NCBI GenBank assembly: GCA_026400275.1
Contig: JAPLPK010000142.1
Span: 1-40,466 of the forward strand
Length of the DNA: 40,466 nt
From: Burkholderiales bacterium
GTDB lineage: Bacteria; Pseudomonadota; Gammaproteobacteria; Burkholderiales; Burkholderiaceae_C
Direction: 5' to 3'
The notes under the pieces were generated by a model. The model made no database searches and was not told where the DNA came from. It worked only from the letters and a program-made list of their open reading frames with translations. Shown in pieces: positions 8,957 to 19,555 of this stretch; position 1 is the first letter of the stretch, and the number at the start of each line of letters is the position of its first letter. The position numbers and the translations under genes were made by a program.

Positions 8957-9316
8957 CTAACCGCCCGCGCGCTTGACCGTATAGCCCTGCTTCTGTAGCA
9001 GCGCAATCACCGTGTCAACGTGGTCGCCCTGCACTTCGATCACACCGTCCTTCACGGTGCCGCCGCTACCGCAGGCGGCTTTTAGCTGCTTGCCCAGCGC
9101 GGTCAGGCCCGCCACGTCCAGCGGCACGCCTTTGACCAATGTCACGCCCTTGCCGGCCCGGCCCTTGGTTTCGCGCGACACGCGTACGATGCCATCGGTC
9201 TTGGGCAGCGGCTTCTGGCCGCAGATGCAGTCAGCCACCGGTTTGCGGCAGGTCGGGCACATACGCCCGGTTTCGGTGGAGTACACCAGGCCGCCGCTGG
9301 AGAGTTTGCTTTTCAT
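8957..9316 (-). CDS. yciH: YciH/SUI1-family translation initiation factor homologue
   Basis: Protein of 119 residues. Four cysteines in CPTCRKPVADCIC (about 20-32) look like a small zinc-binding knuckle, and the C-terminal half is a SUI1/eIF1 domain (KGVTLVKGVPLDVAGL to LLQKQGYTVKRAGG). E. coli YciH is known to influence start-codon fidelity and stress-dependent translation. ATG at 9316 (MKSKLSSGG) is chosen from the family N terminus; an in-frame ATG two codons upstream is equally possible. Reading from farther upstream would pass through a palindromic element and is rejected. The gene is convergent with the oxidoreductase at 7961, nine bases apart. Confidence 0.88.
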   Translation of the reverse strand: MKSKLSSGGLVYSTETGRMCPTCRKPVADCICGQKPLPKTDGIVRVSRETKGRAGKGVTLVKGVPLDVAGLTALGKQLKAACGSGGTVKDGVIEVQGDHVDTVIALLQKQGYTVKRAGG

Positions 9317-9329
9317 ACCCATTACTATC

Positions 9330-9377
9330 AAAAAAATAGCACCTAGCGCTGGTATTACCTGCGCTAGGTGCCGATTT
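9330..9377 (+). repeat. Approx. 50-bp palindromic element, copy B, before yciH
   Basis: This copy has the cleanest dyad of the family: CACCTAGCGC at 9340-9349 and GCGCTAGGTG at 9361-9370 are perfect inverted repeats around an 11-base loop, flanked by an A-run on the left. It ends 14 bases from the yciH ATG and so forms the leader of that gene, the same placement as copy A. Confidence 0.8.
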
Positions 9378-9421
9378 GGCTTATACAACTGCAAGTCGCA
9401 GGCCTTGCCCCTCTTTCGAGG

Positions 9422-9474
9422 GATACCGCGGAACTGGCTTTGCCAGGCCGCTGGTATCGCCCCCTGCAAGGGGG
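9422..9474. repeat. Two adjacent hairpins between yciH and ppa
   Basis: A 15-bp stem with small bulges is formed by GATACC-GCGG-CTGGC (9422-9438) and GCCAG-CCGC-GGTATC (9442-9458) around a TTT loop. Directly beside it CCCCC-TGCAA-GGGGG (9460-9474) forms a second hairpin. The following bases to 9510 (GCGACACGCAGTGCGCGC, CCTGGGGG) resemble, from memory, a common intergenic repeat of Comamonadaceae. There is no T run, so a simple rho-independent terminator for ppa is not supported on either strand. Confidence 0.6.
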
Positions 9475-9510
9475 TTGGCGTAGCGACACGCAGTGCGCGC
9501 AGCCTGGGGG

Positions 9511-10041
9511 TTAGCCTTTCTGGTAATTGGCGATGCCTTCGAGGATTTCCTTCTTGGCCGCGTCAATGCCTTCCCATCCCAGCACCTTGACCCACTTGCC
9601 CTTTTCCAGGTCCTTGTAGTGCTCAAAGAAGTGGCTGATGGCGTTCAGGCGCATCTTGTTCACGTCTTCCACACTCTTCCAGTGGGTGTACATAGGCAGA
9701 ATTTTGTCGGTGGGCACGGCCAGCACCTTGCCGTCCACGCCGGCTTCGTCTTCCATCATCAAAATGCCCAGGGGGCGGCAGGGCACGACCACGCCGGGGT
9801 ACAGCGGGTAAGGGGTGATCACCAGCACGTCCACCGGGTCGCCATCGCCGCTCAGAGTCTGGGGCACGTAGCCGTAGTTGGTGGGGTAGTGCATGGCCGT
9901 GGTCATGAAACGATCCACGAACAGCGCGCCGGATTCTTTGTCCACTTCGTACTTGATCGGGTCCGCGTTCATCGGGATTTCGATCACGACGTTAAAGGCG
10001 TCGGGGGCATTCTTGCCAGGGGTCACTTTATTCAGGGACAT
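9511..10041 (-). CDS. ppa: Soluble inorganic pyrophosphatase
   Basis: Family I pyrophosphatase of 176 residues, hydrolysing PPi to two phosphates in the cytoplasm with Mg2+. The signature DGDPVD at 66-71 provides the metal-binding aspartates, with K30, E32 (KYEVDK), R44 (VDRF) and NYGYVP around 55-60 also in place. The length is normal for the bacterial enzyme. It precedes a surface lipoprotein gene and lies 2.3 kb from the membrane pyrophosphatase gene, so the cell has both the heat-dissipating and the energy-conserving route for PPi. Confidence 0.97.
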   Translation of the reverse strand: MSLNKVTPGKNAPDAFNVVIEIPMNADPIKYEVDKESGALFVDRFMTTAMHYPTNYGYVPQTLSGDGDPVDVLVITPYPLYPGVVVPCRPLGILMMEDEAGVDGKVLAVPTDKILPMYTHWKSVEDVNKMRLNAISHFFEHYKDLEKGKWVKVLGWEGIDAAKKEILEGIANYQKG

Positions 10042-10137
10042 GGTGGTGTTGCAGTTAGGAGTTGAGAAATCGGATTCTGATTAACCCGTGATTTTGCCTC
10101 ACGGCGGTGACGCCAGCCTGACGGCATGCCTGCACAC

Positions 10138-10173
10138 AAAAAAGGCGACACAGCGCCAAGGTGCTGTGTCGCC
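10138..10173 (-). terminator. Rho-independent terminator of the lipoprotein gene
   Basis: On the minus strand an 11-bp perfect stem (GGCGACACAGC pairing with GCTGTGTCGCC, 10144-10173) with an 8-base loop is followed by six or more U residues (A run at 10138-10143 on the plus strand). It begins 25 bases after the lipoprotein stop codon, the expected geometry. Confidence 0.88.
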
Positions 10174-10197
10174 CGCTTCGCGGTGTGCTAGCCGCTA

Positions 10198-11772
10198 TCA
10201 GCTGGGTGTGCAGTACTGCGGCGTGGTGCTTGCCGGAATCGTGGGCAAGTCGGTGGTGTAGGTGCCCACCGAGCGCACGGTAACCACGCAGCTGGCGCTG
10301 ACGTCGAACTCAAACAGGTTCCAGTAGTCAGTGTTCGACGACTCGCCCGTGGTGGGTGGCGTAATCAGCTGCAAGGTACGTCCTGGAATATTCACCTCGA
10401 CCCGCGCGCCCGATGTAGCGATGGGGCCATCGGAATAGCCCGAGTAGTTGCGTACGCTGTACTTGTAGGTACCCACCATCAGCTTGGTGATGGTCACCAC
10501 CTCGGGGCCGTAGCTGGAGGTATCGTCCACGTCCAGATTGGCGAAAGGCGCTGTGGCAAGAGCCCCCTTGGCCGAGTAATACACATGGTCACCCGCTGGG
10601 GTGATCAGGTGCGAATCCAGGTCGCTGGGCAAGGCGCCCCAGGTCAACTTCATGGTGATGCCAGCGCCGCTCTGGCCCAGGCTCAGGCAATCCGTCAAGG
10701 TGATGTCGTTCACACTGGCCGTGTTGCGCACGGTGTTAGTCAAATATCCGCCGGACACGCCCACGATAGTGGCCTCGCTGTTGCTGCGGATAGGCAGGCT
10801 GAAATTGCCGCTGGCATCGGTGTAGACCGAGCTGGTGCCGGAGTAGTCGATACCGTCGCTGCTGACCAGCGCATTCGCCACCACCGCGCCCGCCGCATTC
10901 TTCATGCAGCCATGGACGATGATGGTGTTGTAGGTCTGGTCGGCATTCCAGGTAGTGAAGTGGCTGACCGTGCCTTCGTAGTAGGCCGATGCGCCAGAAC
11001 CCACCAAGGTCGCCGTGCCCTCTTGTACCCACAGGCCGGTGCTGGTGTTGAAGTAAAACAGCGGGATAGTCGATGGCACGGATGCATTGCGCGAAGCCAG
11101 TGGAATGCGGATGGTGGCGGTCTGGCCACTGCGCAGATTCAACGCGGCACCCGTGCTGTCTGTCAGCACCACATTGAGTGCGCCAAAGCTTTCAATCGGC
11201 ACATTGCCGCTGCCCGTGGAGGTCAGGAAGTCGCCGGGCATCAGGGTCGTATCCACAGCCGGGTTGATGGGCGTGATGTTGACCGTGATATTGCCCGTAG
11301 GAAGGCTGCCATCGGCACGCTGCACGCCGTTGGCCGGCAAGCTAACCTGCGCGGTGCTGCTGGGCACCGTGACCGTGCCACCAGCCGTGACCGGAACGGT
11401 GCCGCTGGCACCGACCTTGACCAGCCGGGCCTGCACATCGGTACGGGCATCGGCCACCACATTGGCGATGCGCACGCCTTCGACATAGTCGCTCGATGCA
11501 AACACCACCGTCACGCGGCTGCTGGCCGTAAGACCGGTGAGGCTGAACGTGCCGTCAGCCGCCGTGGTGGTGGACAGGCTTCCAACCCGCACCGTCACGC
11601 CCGCAACGCCCAGTCCGGTCGCGTCGTCCAGCACCTTGCCTGCCACGCCGGTTGTCGAAACCGGAGTGCTGGAGGTGGAACCAGAACCGCCATCGCCATC
11701 ACAGGCCACCAGGAAGACCGATGCCACCAGGCCTATGGCCAAGCCACGCCAATAAGTTTTTGAGAACCGCAT
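10198..11772 (-). CDS. Multidomain surface lipoprotein with carboxypeptidase-regulatory-like domain
   Basis: Lipoprotein of 524 residues. The ATG at 11772 gives a lipoprotein signal peptide with lipobox LVAC and lipidated C24; the open frame starts 42 codons earlier but lacks a signal. After a Gly/Ser/Thr linker there is a carboxypeptidase-regulatory-like beta domain (about 42-115), a middle beta-rich region with ITVNITPINP-like strands (about 120-300), a second regulatory-like fold (about 305-390) and a segment PSDLDSHLITPAGDHVYY typical of DUF2135/YfaP-like domains (about 400-520). No catalytic motif is visible. It is probably an adhesin-like or structural surface protein. It has its own terminator and is divergent from hppA. 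Confidence 0.85.
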   Translation of the reverse strand: MRFSKTYWRGLAIGLVASVFLVACDGDGGSGSTSSTPVSTTGVAGKVLDDATGLGVAGVTVRVGSLSTTTAADGTFSLTGLTASSRVTVVFASSDYVEGVRIANVVADARTDVQARLVKVGASGTVPVTAGGTVTVPSSTAQVSLPANGVQRADGSLPTGNITVNITPINPAVDTTLMPGDFLTSTGSGNVPIESFGALNVVLTDSTGAALNLRSGQTATIRIPLASRNASVPSTIPLFYFNTSTGLWVQEGTATLVGSGASAYYEGTVSHFTTWNADQTYNTIIVHGCMKNAAGAVVANALVSSDGIDYSGTSSVYTDASGNFSLPIRSNSEATIVGVSGGYLTNTVRNTASVNDITLTDCLSLGQSGAGITMKLTWGALPSDLDSHLITPAGDHVYYSAKGALATAPFANLDVDDTSSYGPEVVTITKLMVGTYKYSVRNYSGYSDGPIATSGARVEVNIPGRTLQLITPPTTGESSNTDYWNLFEFDVSASCVVTVRSVGTYTTDLPTIPASTTPQYCTPS

Positions 11773-12100
11773 AGAACACCCTTCATACATGGGAAATGAC
11801 AGAACCTGTGGGCCGCAAGGCATGGATGCCTGGCTCCGCAAGTCCGCGCCAGCCCCCGGTCGAATGTGTCCAAGGGCCATGGTTGTGCACCCCCACATGC
11901 CCCGCGCAAAGATGCGTCGCGGAGCTGAATTTGGGTGCGCTGCGAATTTAGAGTGCCAGCCCTCCGTTTACATACTGGACACAAAGAGTTACCGCAGTGC
12001 AGCAACTGTTTTTCCTTTATATTGGTGACGTTGGCCAATCGTCTCCGCCTCTTTGGACGTCGGATGCGCGAGGAAGCAACGCAGCGGGGGTACCACCTTA
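11773..12100. other. Intergenic region between lipoprotein and hppA
   Basis: No credible gene. A TATATT-like AT-rich segment near 12003-12025 is the best promoter candidate for hppA on the plus strand, and the promoter of the lipoprotein gene must also lie here. The conserved core of the c-di-GMP-I riboswitch and the fluoride riboswitch signature were looked for and not seen. Confidence 0.35.
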
Positions 12101-12263
12101 GGTATGCCCTGCATCACTCTCTGCGGTCTGTGGCAGCACGGACTCGGGCGGTCTACGGCGTTGCTTTTCTTGCCAATAGCGGTGCTATTGGCTGCACAAA
12201 GCGCCTTGTATCCCATCCCGATCCGCACTACCACATCCTCGCCGGAGTTATGCAGGGCATCCC
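12101..12263. repeat. 163-bp imperfect palindrome in the hppA leader
   Basis: The left 80 bases (12101-12180) and the reverse complement of the right 80 bases (12184-12263) align over their full length with roughly two thirds identity and only small gaps, around a GGT at 12181-12183. Outer arms ATGCCCTGCAT (12104-12114) and ATGCAGGGCAT (12250-12260) are perfect, as are inner arms GCCAATAGC (12172-12180) and GCTATTGGC (12184-12192); both pairs are centred exactly on 12182. The block ends 48 bases before the hppA start. It could be a foldback mobile element or a long leader-RNA hairpin. Its sequence is unrelated to the palindrome at 1111-1262. Confidence 0.7.
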
Positions 12264-12311
12264 TGTCGTTGCACTCCCATCACGCGACAACGACAAAGAG
12301 GAGACATTCCC

Positions 12312-14474
<2,163 letters not shown>

Positions 14475-14535
14475 CATTGACGGGCTCAAGCCACGCGGGT
14501 CGGGCCCTTTTCACTGAGAACGTGTTCTTAGAACG

Positions 14536-15459
14536 TTAGGCTCGCTCCAACTCCATCTGCTCCCGCGCATACCGCGCCGGCGGCAATCCGACATGGCGGG
14601 TGAATGCGACATTGAACGTACTTGCCGAGCTGTAACCTACGCGTTCCGCCACTTCGGCAACACCACCCAGCTTGCGCCGTAACAAGTTCTTGGCCATGGC
14701 CATGCGCCAGGCAAGCAGGTACTCCATGGGTGCAACACCCACGGTGCGGCTGAAGCGCTCGAAAAACGCCGAGCGGGACAGCGCAGCCTCTTTCGCCAGC
14801 TGCACAACCGTCCAGGGCTTGGCCGGGCTTTCATGCATACGCCGTATCGCAACAGCAAGACGCACGTCTGCAAGACCTCGCACAAGTCCAGGCGACGCAG
14901 CAGTCCCCGCCGTGGAGCGGAGAGCCTCGATGAAAAGCACCTCCAGCAGGCGCGCCAGGATGACATCCCGCGCGGGGCGCAGCTGACGCGACTCTTCTCC
15001 CACGAGCTGCACGAGGGTAGATAGCCTCTTTTCACCACGCACGTGCACCAGCTGCGGCAGCAGCGACACCAGCAAGGCCGCGTCCGGTGAACCCAACACA
15101 CAGTGGCCCACCAGGAATCTAACGTCCGGCGGACCACTTTGGGTTCCGTGCCTTATTTCGCCCCGCAACAGGCACGTCTCGGAAGGTGGCGAACGATCGG
15201 CGCGATCGGGTGCTACAGGCGCCACATCAGACATCGTGAAGCCCTGTGCCGAGGGAATCAAGACAAAGTCACCCTCCTGCAACACCATCGGCTCGTGTCC
15301 ATCGACCGCGAGGCAACTGCTTCCTTCGAGGATGACGCAGAAAAAGGGTTGCCCGTACTCGGTGCGTCGTACGCTCCAATGGCCAGCGCCGCTGACTATT
15401 TTTGAGAATGGAGCGCCGGGCCGAAGCAGCGTGACAACCTCCGCCAGTGGATCGACCAT
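14536..15459 (-). CDS. AraC-family regulator with cupin-type sensor domain
   Basis: Regulator of 307 residues. The N-terminal half is the cupin_6 / AraC-type ligand domain (GHWSVRRTEYGQPFFCVILEG, then a histidine-poor beta barrel), and residues about 205-300 carry the two AraC helix-turn-helix motifs (VVQLAKEAALSRSAFFERF; GGVAEVAERVGYSSASTFN). It is divergent from the SDR gene with 98 bases between the starts, the usual arrangement of a cupin_6 AraC regulator controlling its neighbour. The ligand is unknown. A 12-bp palindrome AGAACGTGTTCT lies just after its 3' end (14517-14528). Confidence 0.92.
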   Translation of the reverse strand: MVDPLAEVVTLLRPGAPFSKIVSGAGHWSVRRTEYGQPFFCVILEGSSCLAVDGHEPMVLQEGDFVLIPSAQGFTMSDVAPVAPDRADRSPPSETCLLRGEIRHGTQSGPPDVRFLVGHCVLGSPDAALLVSLLPQLVHVRGEKRLSTLVQLVGEESRQLRPARDVILARLLEVLFIEALRSTAGTAASPGLVRGLADVRLAVAIRRMHESPAKPWTVVQLAKEAALSRSAFFERFSRTVGVAPMEYLLAWRMAMAKNLLRRKLGGVAEVAERVGYSSASTFNVAFTRHVGLPPARYAREQMELERA

Positions 15460-15557
15460 CGCCGGACTCCTGCAAAAGAAAAATGGATTTCCAATTGTAG
15501 TCAGTCCGGCACCGGCGGCCTAAAGTCTGGGTACTGCAAACCACTCCAGGGACTCCC

Positions 15558-16301
15558 ATGAAAACCATTCTGATCACCGGCTGCTCGTCCGGCTTCGGCC
15601 TCGCCACTGCCCAGCACTTCCTTGACCGCGACTGGAAGGTCATAGCCACCATGCGCACGCCGCACGAAGAGGTTCTGCCCCGCTCCGAACACCTGCGCGT
15701 GCTGGCACTTGATGTCACGGATGACGCAAGTATTCGCCAGCTGGTAGAGGCCGCAGGGCCTATCGATGCCCTGGTCAACAACGCCGGTATCGGCGTAATG
15801 GGTGCGCTCGAGGGCACGGATATGCAAACCGCCCGTGAGATCTTCGAGGTCAACACTTTCGGCACGATGGCAGTGACCCAGGCCTTGTTGCCTCAGTTCA
15901 GGCAACGCAAGGCAGGGGTCATAGTGAACATCTCGTCCAGCACCACCTTGAAGCCGCTCCCTTTGCTCACGGTGTACACCGCGAGCAAGGCAGCGGTCAA
16001 CGCATTTACCGAGTCGCTTGCGCTGGAACTCCAACCCTTCAATGTGCGGGTGAGCCTGGTTTTACCTGGAAGATCCCCGGAAACACCATTCAGCAAAAAC
16101 GCACAGCCCCGGATGCAGGGTGGCATCCCTGAGTCGTACTCAAGCTTCGCGCAGGGCGTCTTTGCGGGCATGGGACAGCCATCTGCCGTCACGCGGGCAC
16201 TGGACGTAGCAGAGGCGGTGTGGCGTGCGGTCAACGATCCATCAAGCCCGCTGCACATTCCCGCTGGCGCGGACGCCGTGGCGCTGGCCGAATCCCGCTG
16301 A
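15558..16301 (+). CDS. Short-chain dehydrogenase/reductase
   Basis: Classical SDR of 247 residues using NAD(P)H. The cofactor motif TGCSSGFG is at 7-14, NNAG at 74-77, and the catalytic Ser (about 127), Tyr140 and Lys144 are in SSSTTLKPLPLLTVYTASK. Arg33 after the second strand (TMR) favours NADP(H). The start follows AGGGAC. The divergent AraC regulator is its likely controller. The substrate cannot be read from the sequence; SDRs next to cupin_6 AraC regulators are common and often act on small carbonyl compounds. Confidence 0.93.
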   Translation: MKTILITGCSSGFGLATAQHFLDRDWKVIATMRTPHEEVLPRSEHLRVLALDVTDDASIRQLVEAAGPIDALVNNAGIGVMGALEGTDMQTAREIFEVNTFGTMAVTQALLPQFRQRKAGVIVNISSSTTLKPLPLLTVYTASKAAVNAFTESLALELQPFNVRVSLVLPGRSPETPFSKNAQPRMQGGIPESYSSFAQGVFAGMGQPSAVTRALDVAEAVWRAVNDPSSPLHIPAGADAVALAESR

Positions 16302-16333
16302 GGCCTGTGGTCGCAATGGCTCACCGCCATGTA

Positions 16334-16369
16334 AAAAGCCGCAGCACCTGTGCAGGCACTGCGGCTTTT
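16334..16369. terminator. Bidirectional rho-independent terminator
   Basis: A perfect stem AAAAGCCGCAG (16334-16344) and CTGCGGCTTTT (16359-16369), with an inner CCTG/CAGG pair in the loop, has an A run on one side and a T run on the other. It lies between the convergent SDR and OmpA-like genes, 33 bases after one stop and 22 before the other, and can serve both. Confidence 0.88.
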
Positions 16370-16391
16370 AAGCGAGAAAGGCGCTGGGGGA

Positions 16392-16883
16392 TTAAGGCTG
16401 TGCGGCCACTTCCACGCGGCGGGCTTCGGCGTTGCTGCCGGAGCCGGTCAGCACTTCAGGCTTGACCAGTTCGATCTTGTCCTGGGCCACGCCCAGGCCC
16501 ACCAGCAGCTCACGCACGGCAAAGGCGCGCAGCTTGGCCAGCTCTTCGTTCTTGGCCTGGTCGCCGGTGGCGTCATGGAAGCCGCTGATACGCAGGCTCT
16601 TGCCCTCGCCGGCCAGCTTGACCACATCGGCCAGCGCCACGTCGGCGCCCTGGGCCACGTCGGCCTTGGCGGTGGCGAAGTAGAACTTGACCACACCGTT
16701 CTCGACCTTCACGCTAGCACCATCTACGTCCAGCACCTCTTGCACTGCGGGCGCAGCCTTGGGCTTGGCGCTGTGGGTCTTGTAGATGCCCATGCCAATC
16801 GCAAATGCCACGGCGGCAGCCACGACGGCAAAAAGAATTACGAATGCAGCGCTCTGGCTATCGTCTTTGTCCGAAGAAAACAT
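16392..16883 (-). CDS. OmpA-like domain protein with N-terminal membrane anchor
   Basis: Protein of 163 residues: a short charged N terminus, one hydrophobic helix (about 12-34), a linker, and a degenerate OmpA-type peptidoglycan-binding domain (about 55-160) recognisable by VVKFYFATAKADV, then SLRISGFHDATGD and LRAFAVRELLVGLGV. The usual NxxLSxxRA motif is replaced by NEELAKLRAFAV. The family normally contacts peptidoglycan in the periplasm. It is a single gene ending at the shared terminator. Confidence 0.82.
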   Translation of the reverse strand: MFSSDKDDSQSAAFVILFAVVAAAVAFAIGMGIYKTHSAKPKAAPAVQEVLDVDGASVKVENGVVKFYFATAKADVAQGADVALADVVKLAGEGKSLRISGFHDATGDQAKNEELAKLRAFAVRELLVGLGVAQDKIELVKPEVLTGSGSNAEARRVEVAAQP

Positions 16884-16945
16884 GGTGAAGGCTCCAAAAA
16901 ATGTGGCGCGATTGTAGAGGGCTGGCGTGACGCAAGCCGGCTGAC

Positions 16946-17386
16946 CTAGCTTGGTGGAGCCTGTTGGATGAAATCCTTTGTGCTGGGAGGCGCACCATGC
17001 TGGGCCTGTATCAACTGCCGCAGCTCGCGCACTTCACTGTGCAGCGCGGCGATTTCCCGCATTAGATCGCGCTCAATCTGGCGCTCCTCGGTCTCCACAA
17101 ACATGGCAGCCACCGAGGCTGTCACCAGGGACAAAATCGCCAGCCCCAGCAACACCACGATGACCGCGAAGAACCGGGACGCATGGGTGCTCGGCACCAT
17201 ATCGCCGTAGCCCACCGTGGCGGCCGTGGTGAAGGCCAGCCAAAGGCCGTCGCCAAAGGTGTGCACGCGCGGCTCCAGCAGCCAAAAACCCACGCCGCCA
17301 AAGCCCATGATGATCAAACCCAAGGCCAGGGAATACAGCAGCCCACGGCGGGTGATGATGAAGTGGCGTTTTCTGATGTGTCGCAT
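16946..17386 (-). CDS. Two-helix potassium channel
   Basis: Ion_trans_2 channel of 146 residues. Helix 1 spans about 15-36, the pore helix and selectivity filter TVGYGD are at 45-62, and helix 2 is about 72-95, followed by a Glu/Arg-rich coiled-coil segment (about 97-130) likely to help tetramer assembly. The ATG at 17386 is chosen because the hydrophobic core then follows a short basic N terminus; the open frame extends 41 codons upstream into the selU end without similarity. There is no RCK/TrkA domain, so gating is not by the usual ligand. It lies 32 bases after selU on the same strand. Confidence 0.88.
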   Translation of the reverse strand: MRHIRKRHFIITRRGLLYSLALGLIIMGFGGVGFWLLEPRVHTFGDGLWLAFTTAATVGYGDMVPSTHASRFFAVIVVLLGLAILSLVTASVAAMFVETEERQIERDLMREIAALHSEVRELRQLIQAQHGAPPSTKDFIQQAPPS

Positions 17387-17418
17387 GGAACCACTGTAGC
17401 CCCCGCAGGCGGCCCCGT

Positions 17419-18465
17419 TCAAGCCTCCAGGTCCAGCACGGCGCGCGCCAGTGCGTCCACACCGGCCTGTGTGAGGTCGTCCGTCTGCAGCGTCTGGCGA
17501 GACGCCCATGAGCTGAAATTATTGCTTTGCGAGCGGCTGTAGTGTGGGTCGTAATGCAGCGCCATCAACTCCGCGAACAGCGCGGCCAGATTACCCTCCA
17601 GCGCCCAGGCCTGCCAGCGGCCGATCACCTGCTTGCCGTGCAGGTCTTTGAGCAGCCCCAGCTTGTCGGCCAACTGCTGGGGGGCGTCGCCCAGGTAGGC
17701 GTAGTCGCGCAGCAGATAGTCCAGCCGGGCGGCGGGGGTGGCGCTGATCTCTATGCAGGGGCTGGCGCGCAGGCGCAGCACCAGGGGGGTGGGCAGGGTC
17801 AGGCGGCCAATCTTGCGGCCCTCACCCTCCACATACAGCGGGCGGCTGGGGTCCAGCTTTTCAAGGATGTGGGCGATGCCGGTTTCAAACGCAGTTTGCG
17901 AGGGCTGGGCCTGGCCGGGCACAGCCCCCAGGATGGAGCCCTTATGCACAGCGCAGGCCTCTAGATCCAGCACCTGGTGACCCATCGCCGCCAGGGACTG
18001 CAGCACGCGGGTCTTGGCGCTGCCGGTGGCACCCACCAGCACCCGCAAGGGCAGCGTGGGGCACTGCTGCTCCAGCGCATCAATCACAAAGCGCCGCCAG
18101 GACTTGTAGCCACCGGCCAGTTGCTGGGCGTCCCAGCCCACCATGCGCAGCCAGGTCACCATGGAGCCGCTGCGCATGCCGCCGCGCCAGCAATAGACCA
18201 GCGGCTTCCAGTTGGCAGGCTGGTCGGCAAAGCGCTCGCGCAAGTGTTTGGCCAGGTTCTCCGCCACCATGGCCCCACCCACCCGACGCGCCTCGAAAGC
18301 GCCCTGCTGTTTGTACAGCGTGCCAACGATGACGCGCTGCGCGTCGTCCAGCACCGGGCAGTTGATGGCGCCCGGAATATGGTCGATGGCGAACTCGGCG
18401 GGCGAGCGCGCGTCAATCAGCGCATGGAAGCCATGCCGATCCACGACCCTGGTGGGGGCTCTCAC
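17419..18465 (-). CDS. mnmH: tRNA 2-selenouridine synthase
   Basis: Converts 2-thiouridine at the wobble position of tRNA Lys, Glu and Gln to 2-selenouridine, via geranylthiouridine, using selenophosphate. The protein has 348 residues: a rhodanese domain with catalytic C92 in YCWRGGMRSGS, and a P-loop domain with GATGSAKT at 145-152. It starts with GTG at 18463-18465. The divergent neighbour selD makes its selenium donor, and only 33 bases separate the two starts, so the promoters must overlap. Also known as selU or ybbB. Confidence 0.95.
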   Translation of the reverse strand: MRAPTRVVDRHGFHALIDARSPAEFAIDHIPGAINCPVLDDAQRVIVGTLYKQQGAFEARRVGGAMVAENLAKHLRERFADQPANWKPLVYCWRGGMRSGSMVTWLRMVGWDAQQLAGGYKSWRRFVIDALEQQCPTLPLRVLVGATGSAKTRVLQSLAAMGHQVLDLEACAVHKGSILGAVPGQAQPSQTAFETGIAHILEKLDPSRPLYVEGEGRKIGRLTLPTPLVLRLRASPCIEISATPAARLDYLLRDYAYLGDAPQQLADKLGLLKDLHGKQVIGRWQAWALEGNLAALFAELMALHYDPHYSRSQSNNFSSWASRQTLQTDDLTQAGVDALARAVLDLEA

Positions 18466-18498
18466 ACTGCGCCCCCCACTGGCACAATCGCTAACCTT

Positions 18499-19554
18499 AT
18501 GACCCAGACATCAGAACCCATTGCATTGACCCAGTTTTCGCACGGTGGCGGCTGCGGGTGCAAGATTGCTCCCGGCTTGTTGGCGGAGATTTTGGCACGC
18601 GCACCCCAGGGTCTGGTGCCGCCAGAGCTGATGGTGGGCATGGAAACCAGCGACGACGCTGCCGTCTACCGCCTGAACGACAACCAGGCGCTGGTGGCCA
18701 CCACCGACTTCTTCACCCCCATCGTCGATGACCCGTATGACTTTGGCCGCATCGCTGCCACCAATGCCTTGTCCGACATCTACGCCATGGGCGGCACCCC
18801 CATCATGGCGCTGGCCTTGGTGGGCATGCCCATCGCCAAGCTGCCGCCAGAGGTGATTGGCCGGGTACTGGCCGGTGGCGCGGCGGTGTGCCGCGAGGCG
18901 GGCATACCCATCGCAGGCGGCCACTCCATCGACGTGCTGGAGCCCATCTACGGCCTTGTCGGCCTGGGCCTGGTGCACCCGGACAAGGTACGCCGCAATG
19001 CGGACGCCCGCCCCGGCGATGTGCTGGTGCTGGGCAAGCCGCTGGGCGTGGGCATTTTGTCGGCCGCCCTCAAAAAAGGCCTGCTGGATGCAGCGGGCTA
19101 TGCGCAAATGGTCCACCACACCACCCAATTGAACAAGGTCGGCATCGCCCTGGCGCAGATCGACGGCGTGCACGCCATGACCGATGTCACCGGCTTTGGT
19201 CTGGCCGGCCACCTGCTGGAAATCTGCCGGGGCTCCGGCCTTTCGGCCCAGGTGGATGCCGCCGCCCTGCCGCTGATCGACAGCGCCGTCCGCTTCGCCC
19301 AACAAGGCATTGCCACCGGCGCTTCGGCCCGCAACTGGGAGGGCTACGGCGACCGGGTGCAGTACCAAGGCAGTGACTGGCTGAAGGCCCTGGTGACCGA
19401 CCCGCAAACCAGTGGCGGCCTGCTGGTCAGCTGCAGTCCGGCGGCCGCTCCGGCGGTATTGGCCGCGTTCCACCAAGCCGGGTTTGCGCAAGCCGCGCAG
19501 ATCGGCAGCATGCAGGCCCCGGCTCACGGAAAAGCCGTACAACTGGCGTTTTAA
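18499..19554 (+). CDS. selD: Selenide, water dikinase (selenophosphate synthetase)
   Basis: Makes selenophosphate from selenide and ATP. The protein has 351 residues with the N-terminal active-site loop HGGGCGCK; C19 and K22 match the catalytic Cys17 and Lys20 of E. coli, and cysteine rather than selenocysteine is used. The ATP-binding motifs [18 protein letters not shown] and GGHSI follow. The ATG at 18499 is fixed by family alignment and has no clear ribosome binding site. It heads a run of four genes with moaA, mobA and moeA, one base before moaA. Selenophosphate is used by the divergent selU; no selA or selB is present in the window. Confidence 0.96.
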   Translation: MTQTSEPIALTQFSHGGGCGCKIAPGLLAEILARAPQGLVPPELMVGMETSDDAAVYRLNDNQALVATTDFFTPIVDDPYDFGRIAATNALSDIYAMGGTPIMALALVGMPIAKLPPEVIGRVLAGGAAVCREAGIPIAGGHSIDVLEPIYGLVGLGLVHPDKVRRNADARPGDVLVLGKPLGVGILSAALKKGLLDAAGYAQMVHHTTQLNKVGIALAQIDGVHAMTDVTGFGLAGHLLEICRGSGLSAQVDAAALPLIDSAVRFAQQGIATGASARNWEGYGDRVQYQGSDWLKALVTDPQTSGGLLVSCSPAAAPAVLAAFHQAGFAQAAQIGSMQAPAHGKAVQLAF

Positions 19555-19555
19555 C

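Noticed and set aside
9317-9469. Longer yciH reading frame starting at a TTG at 9469
   Set aside because: The extra 51 codons run through the hairpin block and palindromic element and have no resemblance to SUI1 proteins.
11773-12311. c-di-GMP or fluoride riboswitch before hppA or the lipoprotein gene
   Set aside because: The conserved core sequences of these riboswitches were not found by eye on either strand; the visible structure is the long palindrome instead.
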